Shown piece by piece: positions 1 through 4,772 of a stretch of DNA of 5,203 nt (position 1 is the first letter of the stretch; the number at the start of each line of letters is the position of its first letter). The DNA lies in NCBI GenBank assembly GCA_016650315.1, contig JAENVZ010000023.1, forward strand, positions 1 through 5,203, in the 5' to 3' direction. Both the position numbers and the translations under genes were made by a program. Under the pieces are notes generated by a model. It was not told the origin of the DNA and did no database searches. It saw only the letters and a program-made list of their open reading frames with translations. The DNA comes from Alphaproteobacteria bacterium. Its GTDB lineage: Bacteria > Pseudomonadota > Alphaproteobacteria > Sphingomonadales > Sphingomonadaceae.

Positions 1-570
1 CTTTATCCCGACGTGATCGAAAGCATCAGCTTCACCGGGGGGCCATCGGTCACGATCAAGAGCCACCATAATGTTGGTGGCCTGCCCGAACGCATGAACA
101 TGCAGCTTGTCGAACCGCTGCGCGAATTGTTCAAGGATGAAGTGCGCGAACTGGGGCGCGAACTGGGGCTTCCCGACATATTCGTTGGTCGTCATCCTTT
201 CCCCGGTCCCGGCCTTGCCATTCGCATTCCGGGCGAAGTGACCAAGGAGCGGTGCGACATATTGCGCAAGGCCGACGCCATCTACCTGGAGGAAATCCGC
301 CACGCCGGCCTGTACGATGCGATCTGGCAGGCATTTGCGGTGTTGCTGCCGGTCAAGACGGTCGGGGTGATGGGTGACGGGCGCACCTATGACAATGTCT
401 GTGCCCTGCGCGCCGTGACATCGACGGACGGCATGACGGCGGATGTGTATCCGTTTGATGCCGGCTTCCTGTCCCGCACCGCGACGCGGATCGTCAATGA
501 GGTGAAGGGCATCAACCGGGTGGTCTATGACTATACAAGCAAGCCGCCGGGAACGATCGAGTGGGAATGA
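1..570 (+). CDS. guaA: GMP synthase (glutamine-hydrolysing), C-terminal part; 5' end outside window
   Basis: GuaA converts XMP to GMP with ATP and glutamine-derived ammonia, the last step of guanine nucleotide synthesis in the cytoplasm. The frame is open from base 1, so the 189 residues seen are the C-terminal third of a protein that is usually about 520 residues long. The glutamine amidotransferase domain and the ATP-pyrophosphatase P-loop lie upstream of the window. Visible hallmarks are [14 protein letters not shown] (residues 19-32 of the visible part), [15 protein letters not shown] (65-79), [18 protein letters not shown] just after the middle, and the ending [10 protein letters not shown] (180-189). 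The last two belong to the C-terminal dimerisation/XMP-binding domain. The reading frame is intact with no frameshift. The TGA stop at 568-570 follows the standard last residues, so the gene is not truncated at this end. The first GTG in the visible frame (base 13) is internal, not the start. Confidence 0.97.
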   Translation, partial: LYPDVIESISFTGGPSVTIKSHHNVGGLPERMNMQLVEPLRELFKDEVRELGRELGLPDIFVGRHPFPGPGLAIRIPGEVTKERCDILRKADAIYLEEIRHAGLYDAIWQAFAVLLPVKTVGVMGDGRTYDNVCALRAVTSTDGMTADVYPFDAGFLSRTATRIVNEVKGINRVVYDYTSKPPGTIEWE

Positions 571-591
571 TCTTGGTTTGTCCGAACCTGT

Positions 592-659
592 CCCAAATCA
601 CATGATGGCGAGAAGCGGCCCAGACCCCAAGGCGCCCGCGTTAGCGCATGAGATTTGGG
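592..659. repeat. Imperfect inverted repeat, 13-nt arms, 42-nt centre
   Basis: The left arm CCCAAATCACATG (592-604) and the right arm CATGAGATTTGGG (647-659) are complementary except for one A-A mismatch. The 42-nt centre is G+C-rich. The pair could form a long stem in RNA or be a palindromic intergenic element. There is no T-run after it, so it is not a typical intrinsic terminator for guaA. Its function is unknown. Confidence 0.5.
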
Positions 660-727
660 TAGAGCGCGATGCGACCGGGTTCATCAAGCTGAACGCGCTG
701 CGGTTGTTGGGACGGCGGGACCGGTAG
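602..727 (+). pseudogene. Possible 41-residue ORF or gene remnant downstream of guaA
   Basis: The open frame starts at ATG-ATG and ends at TAG (725-727). The predicted peptide includes HEIWVERDATGFIKLNALR. About 33 of 41 codons end in G or C, as in real genes of this G+C-rich genome. This is the only positive sign of coding. There is no Shine-Dalgarno sequence in front of 602, and the frame overlaps an inverted repeat. The FIKLNALR stretch faintly recalls the opening of small S4-like RNA-binding proteins (YaaA/YbcJ type), which normally continue with a ...SGGxAK... helix. That part is absent here, so a decayed or frameshifted fragment is conceivable. This is a guess, and the frame may well be non-coding. 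Confidence 0.2.
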
Positions 728-747
728 GTAGCCTTTTGCTGTGAGGA

Positions 748-788
748 ATTATGGCGATGGTCCAACATCAGTGCACCATCACCATAAT
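748..788 (-). repeat. Inverted repeat, 14-bp arms, fully paired in minus-strand RNA
   Basis: The arms are ATTATGGCGATGGT (748-761) and ACCATCACCATAAT (775-788), with a 13-nt loop between them. Read on the plus strand there is one C-A mismatch. In minus-strand RNA the same position becomes a U-G wobble, so all 14 pairs form. It lies about 50 bp beyond the stop codon of the minus-strand gene at 840-1118, where a transcript end would be expected. The following bases are not T-rich, so it could be a 3' stabilising stem or a weak or Rho-assisted terminator. An unrelated palindromic element is also possible. Confidence 0.55.
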
Positions 789-839
789 CTCCAACGCCAC
801 TTGAACGGATCAGCGACGACCCAAATCTTCAATTCGCGC

Positions 840-1118
840 TTATTTTTTCTGATCTTCCACGGTGTCACGGGTCGCCTCGCCGACTGTGTCAGCCGTCTCG
901 CCTACCGATTCAGCTGCACCACCGATTGATTTGGCGGCATCCACAACAGCATCGGTTTGACGCGTATCATTGCTTTTTTCGACGACCAGAAAATAGCCGC
1001 CTGCGACCGCTAATCCGACAAAAAGAATCGCAAGGATTATGCCCCCATTACCCTTGCGTTCCACAACCGTAACCGTCGGTTGTTCCACGATTCGTTCGGT
1101 TACAGGTTTATCATCCAT
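840..1118 (-). CDS. Small single-span membrane protein with heptad-repeat tail, unknown function
   Basis: This is a 92-residue protein that I cannot assign to a named family. Residues 1-25 are charged and probably cytoplasmic (MDDKPVTERIVEQ then PTVTVVERKGNGG). Residues 26-46 form one strongly hydrophobic helix (GGIILAILFVGLAVAGGYFLV). Residues 58-85 are four near-identical heptads: VVDAAKS, IGGAAES, VGETADT and VGEATRD. They suggest an amphipathic or coiled-coil helix outside the hydrophobic span. The tail ends in the charged EDQKK. The start is ATG at 1118-1116 because GGAGG (1124-1128 on the minus strand) sits 5 nt upstream. A longer frame could begin at TTG 1148 but has no such site. It follows the DUF1328 gene by 39 nt on the same strand and is probably co-transcribed from the EcfG-type promoter at 1362-1386. 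That makes a membrane role in the general stress response a reasonable inference. G+C is about 52%, below the neighbouring housekeeping genes. Confidence 0.8.
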   Translation of the reverse strand: MDDKPVTERIVEQPTVTVVERKGNGGIILAILFVGLAVAGGYFLVVEKSNDTRQTDAVVDAAKSIGGAAESVGETADTVGEATRDTVEDQKK

Positions 1119-1157
1119 ATCAACCTCCAATAACTTTATGCGATTCAAGAACAGTGG

Positions 1158-1331
1158 CTATGTAATTTTTCGGCCGGCGAGCACGCCAAGTACGATCAAC
1201 ACTATAAAAACTGCAATAGCTATAAAGAAAAGAATCTTTGCGATTTCAACGAATGCTCCGCCAATTCCGCCAAATCCCAGAACAGCGAGCACTACTCCTG
1301 CAATCAGGAATATGAGGGCCCATCTCAACAT
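1158..1331 (-). CDS. DUF1328 (YtjA-type) small membrane protein
   Basis: This 57-residue, two-span membrane peptide begins [19 protein letters not shown] and continues [19 protein letters not shown]. That is the usual DUF1328 layout: a first helix at about residues 4-21, a glycine-rich turn, the conserved A..IAKILFF segment, a second helix at about 32-52, and a short basic end (GRKIT). Members are typically 50-60 residues, so it looks complete. The molecular function of the family is unknown. The start is ATG at 1331-1329, with AGGAGA (1337-1342 on the minus strand) 5 nt upstream; the stop TAG is at 1160-1158. A GGAAC-N16-CGTT promoter lies just upstream, which points to general stress control. 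My hand count is 78 G+C of 174 bases (about 45%), with ATA, GTA and AGA codons, unlike the roughly 60% G+C neighbours. This could reflect later acquisition or simply the bias of a tiny hydrophobic peptide. Confidence 0.88.
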   Translation of the reverse strand: MLRWALIFLIAGVVLAVLGFGGIGGAFVEIAKILFFIAIAVFIVLIVLGVLAGRKIT

Positions 1332-1336
1332 AAAAC

Positions 1337-1342
1337 TCTCCT
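1337..1342 (-). promoter_or_regulatory. Ribosome-binding site of the DUF1328 gene
   Basis: On the minus strand this reads AGGAGA, ending 5 nt before the ATG at 1331. It fixes the start of this very short gene. Confidence 0.8.
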
Positions 1343-1361
1343 GCTATTTGTAGGAAAGCAA

Positions 1362-1386
1362 AACGCTGTAACGAAGAAATAGTTCC
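1362..1386 (-). promoter_or_regulatory. EcfG-type (general stress response) promoter
   Basis: On the minus strand GGAAC (1386-1382) is followed after exactly 16 nt by CGTT (1365-1362). This matches the GGAAC-N16/17-CGTT consensus of the alphaproteobacterial stress sigma factor EcfG (sigma controlled by PhyR and NepR). The predicted transcript start at about 1354 leaves a leader of roughly 22 nt containing the AGGAGA ribosome-binding site of the DUF1328 gene, so the spacing is coherent. A 6-nt dyad, ATAGTT (1379-1384) with AACTAT (1391-1396), overlaps the -35 box. It might be an operator or be chance. Confidence 0.68.
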
Positions 1387-1405
1387 ACGAAACTATCTGC
1401 CACGG

Positions 1406-1435
1406 TTGCACCATGACATGGCGGCCGGGAATAAT
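1406..1435 (+). promoter_or_regulatory. Weak candidate sigma-70 promoter for the DUF1345 gene
   Basis: TTGCAC (1406-1411) and AATAAT (1430-1435) are separated by 18 nt on the plus strand. The -10 box matches 5 of 6 consensus positions but the -35 box only 3. The start codon is about 88 nt beyond the -10. This is a low-confidence call, given for lack of a better one in the divergent intergenic region. Confidence 0.22.
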
Positions 1436-1522
1436 GGTGCCAGCAAACTATCTCCGTAACTTCTACGGTGGGCCCCGATATATTCGCTTGCGCTCGGGAC
1501 GAAAATCGACGCTAATCCAGAC

Positions 1523-2176
1523 ATGAGCCGAGCGCGCGCAACAGGACGAAGCCATATCCTGCCCTGGCGTTATGGCCTGTTTCTGTTGCTGTGCCTGCTT
1601 GCTGCGCCATTGCTGTTCGTGCTGCCCTGGCATGTAGCCATCATGGGCGGATTCGACATTGGCGCTGCTGCATTCCTTTTGACCATGTGGACGCTTCTGG
1701 CCCATGATACACAGGCGATGCGGCAGCACGCGCGGGAAAATGATGCGAACCGAACGACCATGCTGGCCATCACCAGCGTTGTCATGCTGGCCATCCTTCT
1801 GGCCGTGGCGGTAGAGCTGATGCAGAAGGTGGCGCCTTCCGGTGTAAGCATACTGCTGATCGTTTTGACCCTGATGCTGGCATGGGTATTTTCGAACAGT
1901 GTCTATGCCCTGCATTATGCGCATCTTTTCTATCTCGACAGCCCGGACGAGACAGGCAGGGGCGGTATCAAATTTCCGGGAACCGGCACGCCAAATTACT
2001 GGGATTTCATTTATTTCGCCTTCACATTGGGCATGACTTTCCAGACGTCCGACGTCGAAATCACCAGTAGCAGGATGCGCCGGGTTGCGACCCTGCATTG
2101 TCTGGCGGCCTTTGTCTTCAACCTGGGTATTCTTGCCTTCACCATCAATGTGCTGGGAAGGGGTGGGGGACGGTAG
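1523..2176 (+). CDS. DUF1345 family integral membrane protein
   Basis: This is a 217-residue polytopic inner-membrane protein. The family is recognised from NSVYALHYAHLFY (residues 125-137), a GGIKFPGTGTPNYWDF segment (147-162), and YFAFTLGMTFQTSDVEITS (164-182) followed by RMRRVATLH and FVFNLGILAFTINV. That order is characteristic of DUF1345. Hydrophobic segments lie at about 17-35, 41-60, 80-98, 107-130, 162-175 and 189-211. The biochemical function is unknown. ATG 1523 is the only start available, because no ATG, GTG or TTG occurs in frame between it and an upstream TAA at 1457. The region before it has no clear Shine-Dalgarno sequence, so translation may be weak. The gene is divergent from the stress-linked small-protein pair and stands alone, with 182 bp to the next gene. 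The long minus-strand open frame over it is only a shadow of its G+C-rich codons. Confidence 0.9.
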   Translation: MSRARATGRSHILPWRYGLFLLLCLLAAPLLFVLPWHVAIMGGFDIGAAAFLLTMWTLLAHDTQAMRQHARENDANRTTMLAITSVVMLAILLAVAVELMQKVAPSGVSILLIVLTLMLAWVFSNSVYALHYAHLFYLDSPDETGRGGIKFPGTGTPNYWDFIYFAFTLGMTFQTSDVEITSSRMRRVATLHCLAAFVFNLGILAFTINVLGRGGGR

Positions 2177-2320
2177 GCGCACGGAAGCCCCAACTTCATA
2201 GCCCATTGCTCCATCATGCCGTGAAGCGTAGGATGACTCCTGACCGGCGGTTCATGGGAATAGTTCGGACAAGACGCCCGCTTCAAGGGCGCGCATATGG
2301 CACGCCGGTTTGCAGAACGG

Positions 2321-2348
2321 TCCGCAAGGGCCGTCGTCAGCTTGCGGA
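2321..2348 (+). promoter_or_regulatory. Stem-loop covering the ribosome-binding site of the DUF2189 gene
   Basis: TCCGCAAG (2321-2328) and CTTGCGGA (2341-2348) form a perfect 8-bp stem with a 12-nt loop. The right arm contains most of the GGAG (2346-2349) that serves the ATG at 2359. Pairing would hide the ribosome-binding site. A start-stop pair, ATG TGA (2350-2355), sits between the two. This may dampen or regulate translation, but it could also be chance. Confidence 0.4.
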
Positions 2349-2358
2349 GATGTGACAT

Positions 2359-3171
2359 ATGGCTGGTATTCAACATTTGCACTTGGACAGGGGCGTTCCG
2401 GATATTCGGATACGCACATTGAGCCTTCATGATTTGCGGATCGTACTTCGTCAGGGATGGGAGGATTTCCTCGACAAGCGCGGCGATCTTGTCTTTGTCG
2501 GTTTGATATACCCGTTTGTCGGCTTTCTGGCGATTGCCATTGCCCGGGACTGGTCGTTGCTACCCATTTTCTTTCCGCTGGTTGCCGGGTTGACCCTGAT
2601 GGGACCGGCGGTGGCGAGCGGCTTTTATGAGCTGGCCCGGCGGCGCGAGCGTGGGATGAATACCAGTTGGCGGCATTTCTTCCTGGAGTTCAAGAGTCCT
2701 GCCATGCCGTCGGTTGCCGCGCTGACTGCCGTGCAATTCGGCATTTACGTGCTGTGGCTGATGGCCGCCTGGGCCGTCTATGCCGCCACGCTGGGTCCGG
2801 TGCGTCCCGATGCCTGGGCGGTATTGCCCGATTCGCCGGAAACGTTCATTCATGATCTGTTTGCAACGCAGGCGGGTTGGACGATGATTATCGTCGGCAA
2901 TCTGGTCGGTCTGTTCTTTGCCATCGTGGTGCTGTCGATCAGTGTCGTGTCCTTTCCCATGCTGATCGACGGGAAAGCGGACGTGTATCGGGCGGTGCAG
3001 ACTTCGGTGCGGGTGGCAGCGCATAATCCGCAGGTCATTCTGACATGGGGCCTGATCGTGGCGGCTTTGCTCTTTTTCGGCTGCGTGACGGCCTTTGTCG
3101 GATTGGCGGTGGTGCTGCCGGTGCTGGGATACGCCACTTGGCATCTCTACACGCGCGCTGTGGAACGGTGA
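2359..3171 (+). CDS. DUF2189 family integral membrane protein
   Basis: This 270-residue membrane protein belongs to the DUF2189 (COG5473-type) group, whose function is unknown. The N-terminal cytoplasmic part leads into LRQGWEDFLDKRGDLVF (residues 30-46), the typical entry of the family. Hydrophobic stretches follow at about 44-62, 67-88, 119-144, 174-199 and 226-258. Family signatures are VVSFPMLIDGKADVYRAVQTS (196-216, mid-section) and the ending VLPVLGYATWHLYTRAV (252-268). The length is normal. ATG 2359 is chosen because GGAG lies 9 nt upstream and the sequence downstream is family-like. The stem-loop at 2321-2348 overlaps that site. The gene lies between the DUF1345 gene and the nadD cluster and is closed by an inverted repeat at 3178-3212, so it is probably its own unit. 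Confidence 0.9.
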   Translation: MAGIQHLHLDRGVPDIRIRTLSLHDLRIVLRQGWEDFLDKRGDLVFVGLIYPFVGFLAIAIARDWSLLPIFFPLVAGLTLMGPAVASGFYELARRRERGMNTSWRHFFLEFKSPAMPSVAALTAVQFGIYVLWLMAAWAVYAATLGPVRPDAWAVLPDSPETFIHDLFATQAGWTMIIVGNLVGLFFAIVVLSISVVSFPMLIDGKADVYRAVQTSVRVAAHNPQVILTWGLIVAALLFFGCVTAFVGLAVVLPVLGYATWHLYTRAVER

Positions 3172-3177
3172 GGGGAT

Positions 3178-3212
3178 TGATCCCCACCTGTGCAGCGTAT
3201 AGGTGGGGATCA
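3178..3212. terminator. 12-bp perfect inverted repeat after the DUF2189 gene, probable terminator
   Basis: TGATCCCCACCT (3178-3189) pairs perfectly with AGGTGGGGATCA (3201-3212) around an 11-nt loop, only 6 nt after the DUF2189 stop. The stem is strong, but no T-run follows on the plus strand, so it is not a textbook intrinsic terminator. GGGGAT at 3172-3177 could compete for the left arm, giving an alternative fold. A further weak dyad, GCGCA (3229-3233) with TGCGC (3245-3249), is followed by GATTTT and may assist. It separates the DUF2189 gene from nadD. Confidence 0.55.
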
Positions 3213-3299
3213 TGGGCATATCTCAACAGCGCACATGTTGATATTGCGCGATTTTCATAACCGACACCATGGACCGGGCGAGAGCGGGCAGGGCGGGGG

Positions 3300-3926
3300 A
3301 TGATCCGCACCGGCCTTCTGGGTGGATCGTTCAACCCGGCGCATGGCGGGCATCGGGCGATTTCGCTGTTTGCGATGGATGCGCTGGCGCTCGATGAGCT
3401 GTGGTGGCTGGTGTCGCCGGGAAATCCGCTCAAACCCGGCAAGGACATGGCTTCGTTGCCGCTTCGCGTTGCATCCGCGCGGAAAATGGCCAGAGGAAAG
3501 CGCATCCGTCCTACTGCTATCGAGGCGCAACTGGGGACGTGCTATACCGTTGATACACTGAAGAAACTCATCCGCCGTTATCCCAAGCGGCGGTTCATCT
3601 GGATCATGGGTGCGGACAATCTGTTGCAATTCCATCACTGGAAGCACTGGCGCGACATAGCGCGGTTGATCCCGATTGCAGTTATCGCGCGTCCGGGTTA
3701 TGATGGCCCTGCCCATGCGGCTGTCGCAATGGGCTGGCTGCGGCGCTTCGTCCGGCCCGCCAGGCATAAAACACTATGGACGGATTGGAGACCGCCGGCG
3801 CTTGTGCATTTGCGCTTTCGCCCAGATCCAAGATCGGCAACCCTGCTGCGGCAGGCTAACCCCCATTGGTATCATGACATTTCGGGTCGCGCCCAGCGCG
3901 ACCCTGTGACGCGTCTCTTGATTTAG
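3300..3926 (+). CDS. nadD: Nicotinate-nucleotide adenylyltransferase
   Basis: NadD joins ATP and nicotinate mononucleotide to give deamido-NAD, an essential cytoplasmic step of NAD synthesis. The 208-residue length is normal. The nucleotidyltransferase signature GGSFNPAHGGH is at residues 8-18, with the HxGH-type ATP-binding histidines H15 and H18. WWLVSPGNPLK (35-45), YTVDTL (82-87), MGADNL (103-108) and IAVIARPG (126-133) follow in family order. SATLLR (179-184) stands where other members have the ISST.IR nucleotide-binding motif. The ATG at 3300 gives the usual N-terminus one strand before the signature. A G-rich stretch just before it may serve as the ribosome-binding site. An upstream ATG at 3269 is out of frame. 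It is first in a tight cluster, with rsfS starting 14 nt after its stop. I found no convincing promoter in the 87 nt after the preceding inverted repeat. Confidence 0.96.
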   Translation: MIRTGLLGGSFNPAHGGHRAISLFAMDALALDELWWLVSPGNPLKPGKDMASLPLRVASARKMARGKRIRPTAIEAQLGTCYTVDTLKKLIRRYPKRRFIWIMGADNLLQFHHWKHWRDIARLIPIAVIARPGYDGPAHAAVAMGWLRRFVRPARHKTLWTDWRPPALVHLRFRPDPRSATLLRQANPHWYHDISGRAQRDPVTRLLI

Positions 3927-3929
3927 GAA

Positions 3930-3935
3930 AAGGAG
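3930..3935 (+). promoter_or_regulatory. Ribosome-binding site fixing the TTG start of rsfS
   Basis: AAGGAG ends 5 nt before the TTG at 3941. No ATG or GTG start fits the protein, so this site is what decides the start codon. Confidence 0.8.
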
Positions 3936-3940
3936 TTCAA

Positions 3941-4333
3941 TTGCCCAGACCCATAGCAGCCAACGACCCGGCGGACGAACCCGCCTCCGTTGCAGCCCTG
4001 CACGCATTGGTGCTTCAGTCGCTTGACGACGACCAGGCACAGGAAACCGTTTCCATCCCGCTTCAAGGCAAAAGCAGTATTGCAGATCATATGGTGATCG
4101 CGTCGGGCCGTTCGACCCGGCAGGTTGCCGCTATGGCGCAAAAGCTTGCCGAACGGATCAAGCAGCAAACCGGCCGCATTGCCCGTATCGAAGGGCTGCC
4201 CGCTGCCGACTGGGTGCTGATCGACGCAGGGGACGTGATTGTCCATCTGTTCCGTCCGGAAGTGCGCAGCTTTTACAACCTTGAGCGGATGTGGGGATTT
4301 GCAGATACGCCGGCAGTAGCCGAAGCCCGATAG
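3941..4333 (+). CDS. rsfS: Ribosomal silencing factor RsfS
   Basis: RsfS (formerly the Iojap-like protein) binds ribosomal protein uL14 on the large subunit and blocks subunit joining when nutrients are short. The 130 residues carry the full domain. A non-conserved leader (1-15) is followed by an N-terminal helix (16-30), KSSIADHMVIASGRSTRQV (44-62), the segment ARIEG (81-85), DWVLIDAGDVIVHLF (90-104) and RSFYNLERMW (109-118). The start is TTG at 3941, supported by AAGGAG 5 nt upstream. The first in-frame ATG encodes residue 51, inside the conserved core, so it cannot be the start. It sits 14 nt after nadD and 10 nt before rlmH, the common order of these genes in proteobacteria, and is probably co-transcribed with both. 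Confidence 0.96.
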   Translation: MPRPIAANDPADEPASVAALHALVLQSLDDDQAQETVSIPLQGKSSIADHMVIASGRSTRQVAAMAQKLAERIKQQTGRIARIEGLPAADWVLIDAGDVIVHLFRPEVRSFYNLERMWGFADTPAVAEAR

Positions 4334-4343
4334 GGACCGGCCA

Positions 4344-4766
4344 TTGCTGTTGCATATCATGGCCCGGGGCAAGATTGGCCGTTGCCCCGAGGCGGAACTG
4401 GTTGAGCGTTATGTAAAACGTATAAGCTGGCCCATGAAAATCACCGAACTACCCGATAAAGCTGGTAAGATTGCCGCCGCACCACCCGGCAGCGTCACGG
4501 TGATGCTGGACGAAAAGGGCGAGCAATTGCCTTCCATGATGTTGGCCCGCAGGCTGGAGGAATGGCGCGACCGCGGCGTGCGGGAGTGCCGGTTCCTGAT
4601 CGGCGCGGCGGACGGTTTTGACGAGGCGGAGCGCAATGGGGCGGACCTGCTGATCGCCTTTGGCCGGGCGACTTGGCCGCATATGATGGCGCGGGCCATG
4701 CTGGCCGAACAATTGTGGCGGGCGACAAGCATCCTTGCCAACCACCCCTATCATCGGGAAGGATAG
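4344..4766 (+). CDS. rlmH: 23S rRNA (pseudouridine-1915-N3)-methyltransferase RlmH
   Basis: RlmH is a SPOUT-fold dimeric enzyme. It methylates pseudouridine 1915 in helix 69 of 23S rRNA, using S-adenosylmethionine, on assembled 70S ribosomes. The length is 140 residues. The first strand and helix are MLLHIMARGKIGR (1-13) and PEAELVERYVKRI (15-27). LDEKG (55-59) follows, then FLIGAADGF (84-92), TWPHMMARAMLAEQLWRA (110-127) and PYHR (135-138), which together make up the knot and cofactor pocket. The usual GGADG reads GAADG here, and the SxSxMT region reads AFGRAT. Both are mild variants that I believe occur in alphaproteobacteria. TTG 4344 is preferred because it restores the family N-terminus MLLHI. 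TTG 4350 and ATG 4359 are alternatives that lose part of the first strand. The Shine-Dalgarno candidate is weak (GGGA at 4333-4336). Confidence 0.95.
   Translation: MLLHIMARGKIGRCPEAELVERYVKRISWPMKITELPDKAGKIAAAPPGSVTVMLDEKGEQLPSMMLARRLEEWRDRGVRECRFLIGAADGFDEAERNGADLLIAFGRATWPHMMARAMLAEQLWRATSILANHPYHREG
4756..4763 (+). promoter_or_regulatory. Ribosome-binding site of the EnvC-like gene, inside the rlmH 3' end
   Basis: GGGAAGGA ends 9 nt before the ATG at 4773 and overlaps the last codons of rlmH. This suggests translational coupling of the two genes. Confidence 0.6.
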
Positions 4767-4772
4767 CGGCCC

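Larger units (their letters stand above)
571..839. other. Intergenic stretch between guaA and a convergent minus-strand gene; two inverted repeats, no firm gene
   Basis: This 269-bp gap separates the guaA stop from the 3' end of the minus-strand small membrane protein gene. It holds a 13-nt imperfect inverted repeat (592-604 with 647-659) and a 14-nt one (748-761 with 775-788). Both are listed separately, as is a 41-codon open frame at 602-727. CCCAAATC also recurs at 820-827, so the octamer or its complement occurs three times in about 240 bp. I see no tRNA cloverleaf, no clear intrinsic terminator with a T-run, and no integrase gene. The 3' end of guaA is a known insertion hotspot for genomic islands in other bacteria, but no second copy of the guaA end sequence is visible in the window. 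Confidence 0.6.

Noticed and set aside
625..700. tRNA-like look around GTAGAGCGC and GGGTTCATC
   Set aside because: No acceptor, D and anticodon stems can be paired into a cloverleaf around these strings.
741..929. 62-residue plus-strand open frame
   Set aside because: It runs through the inverted repeat at 748-788 and the 3' end of the minus-strand gene, has no family resemblance, and its H-rich start comes from the repeat.
1119..1148. TTG at 1148 as the start of the minus-strand small protein
   Set aside because: No ribosome-binding site precedes it, while GGAGG lies 5 nt before the ATG at 1118.
1039..1353. 104-residue plus-strand open frame
   Set aside because: It covers the DUF1328 gene and the start of the 92-residue protein on the other strand, both of which have good ribosome-binding sites. 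Its S/T/N/I-rich product looks like a shadow.
1463..2206. 247-residue minus-strand open frame
   Set aside because: It lies opposite the DUF1345 gene, whose plus-strand product has clear family motifs and membrane spans. The minus-strand product is rich in Q, H and R with no domain character.
2098..2355. 85-residue plus-strand open frame leading up to the DUF2189 gene
   Set aside because: It begins inside the DUF1345 gene in another frame, and its composition is basic and without motifs. It simply ends at the TGA next to the DUF2189 start.
2560..3219. 219-residue minus-strand open frame
   Set aside because: It is opposite the DUF2189 gene and gives an H/Q/R-rich product with no membrane spans or motifs.
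3269..3299. ATG at 3269 as an earlier nadD start
   Set aside because: It is 31 bases from the nadD ATG and therefore out of frame.
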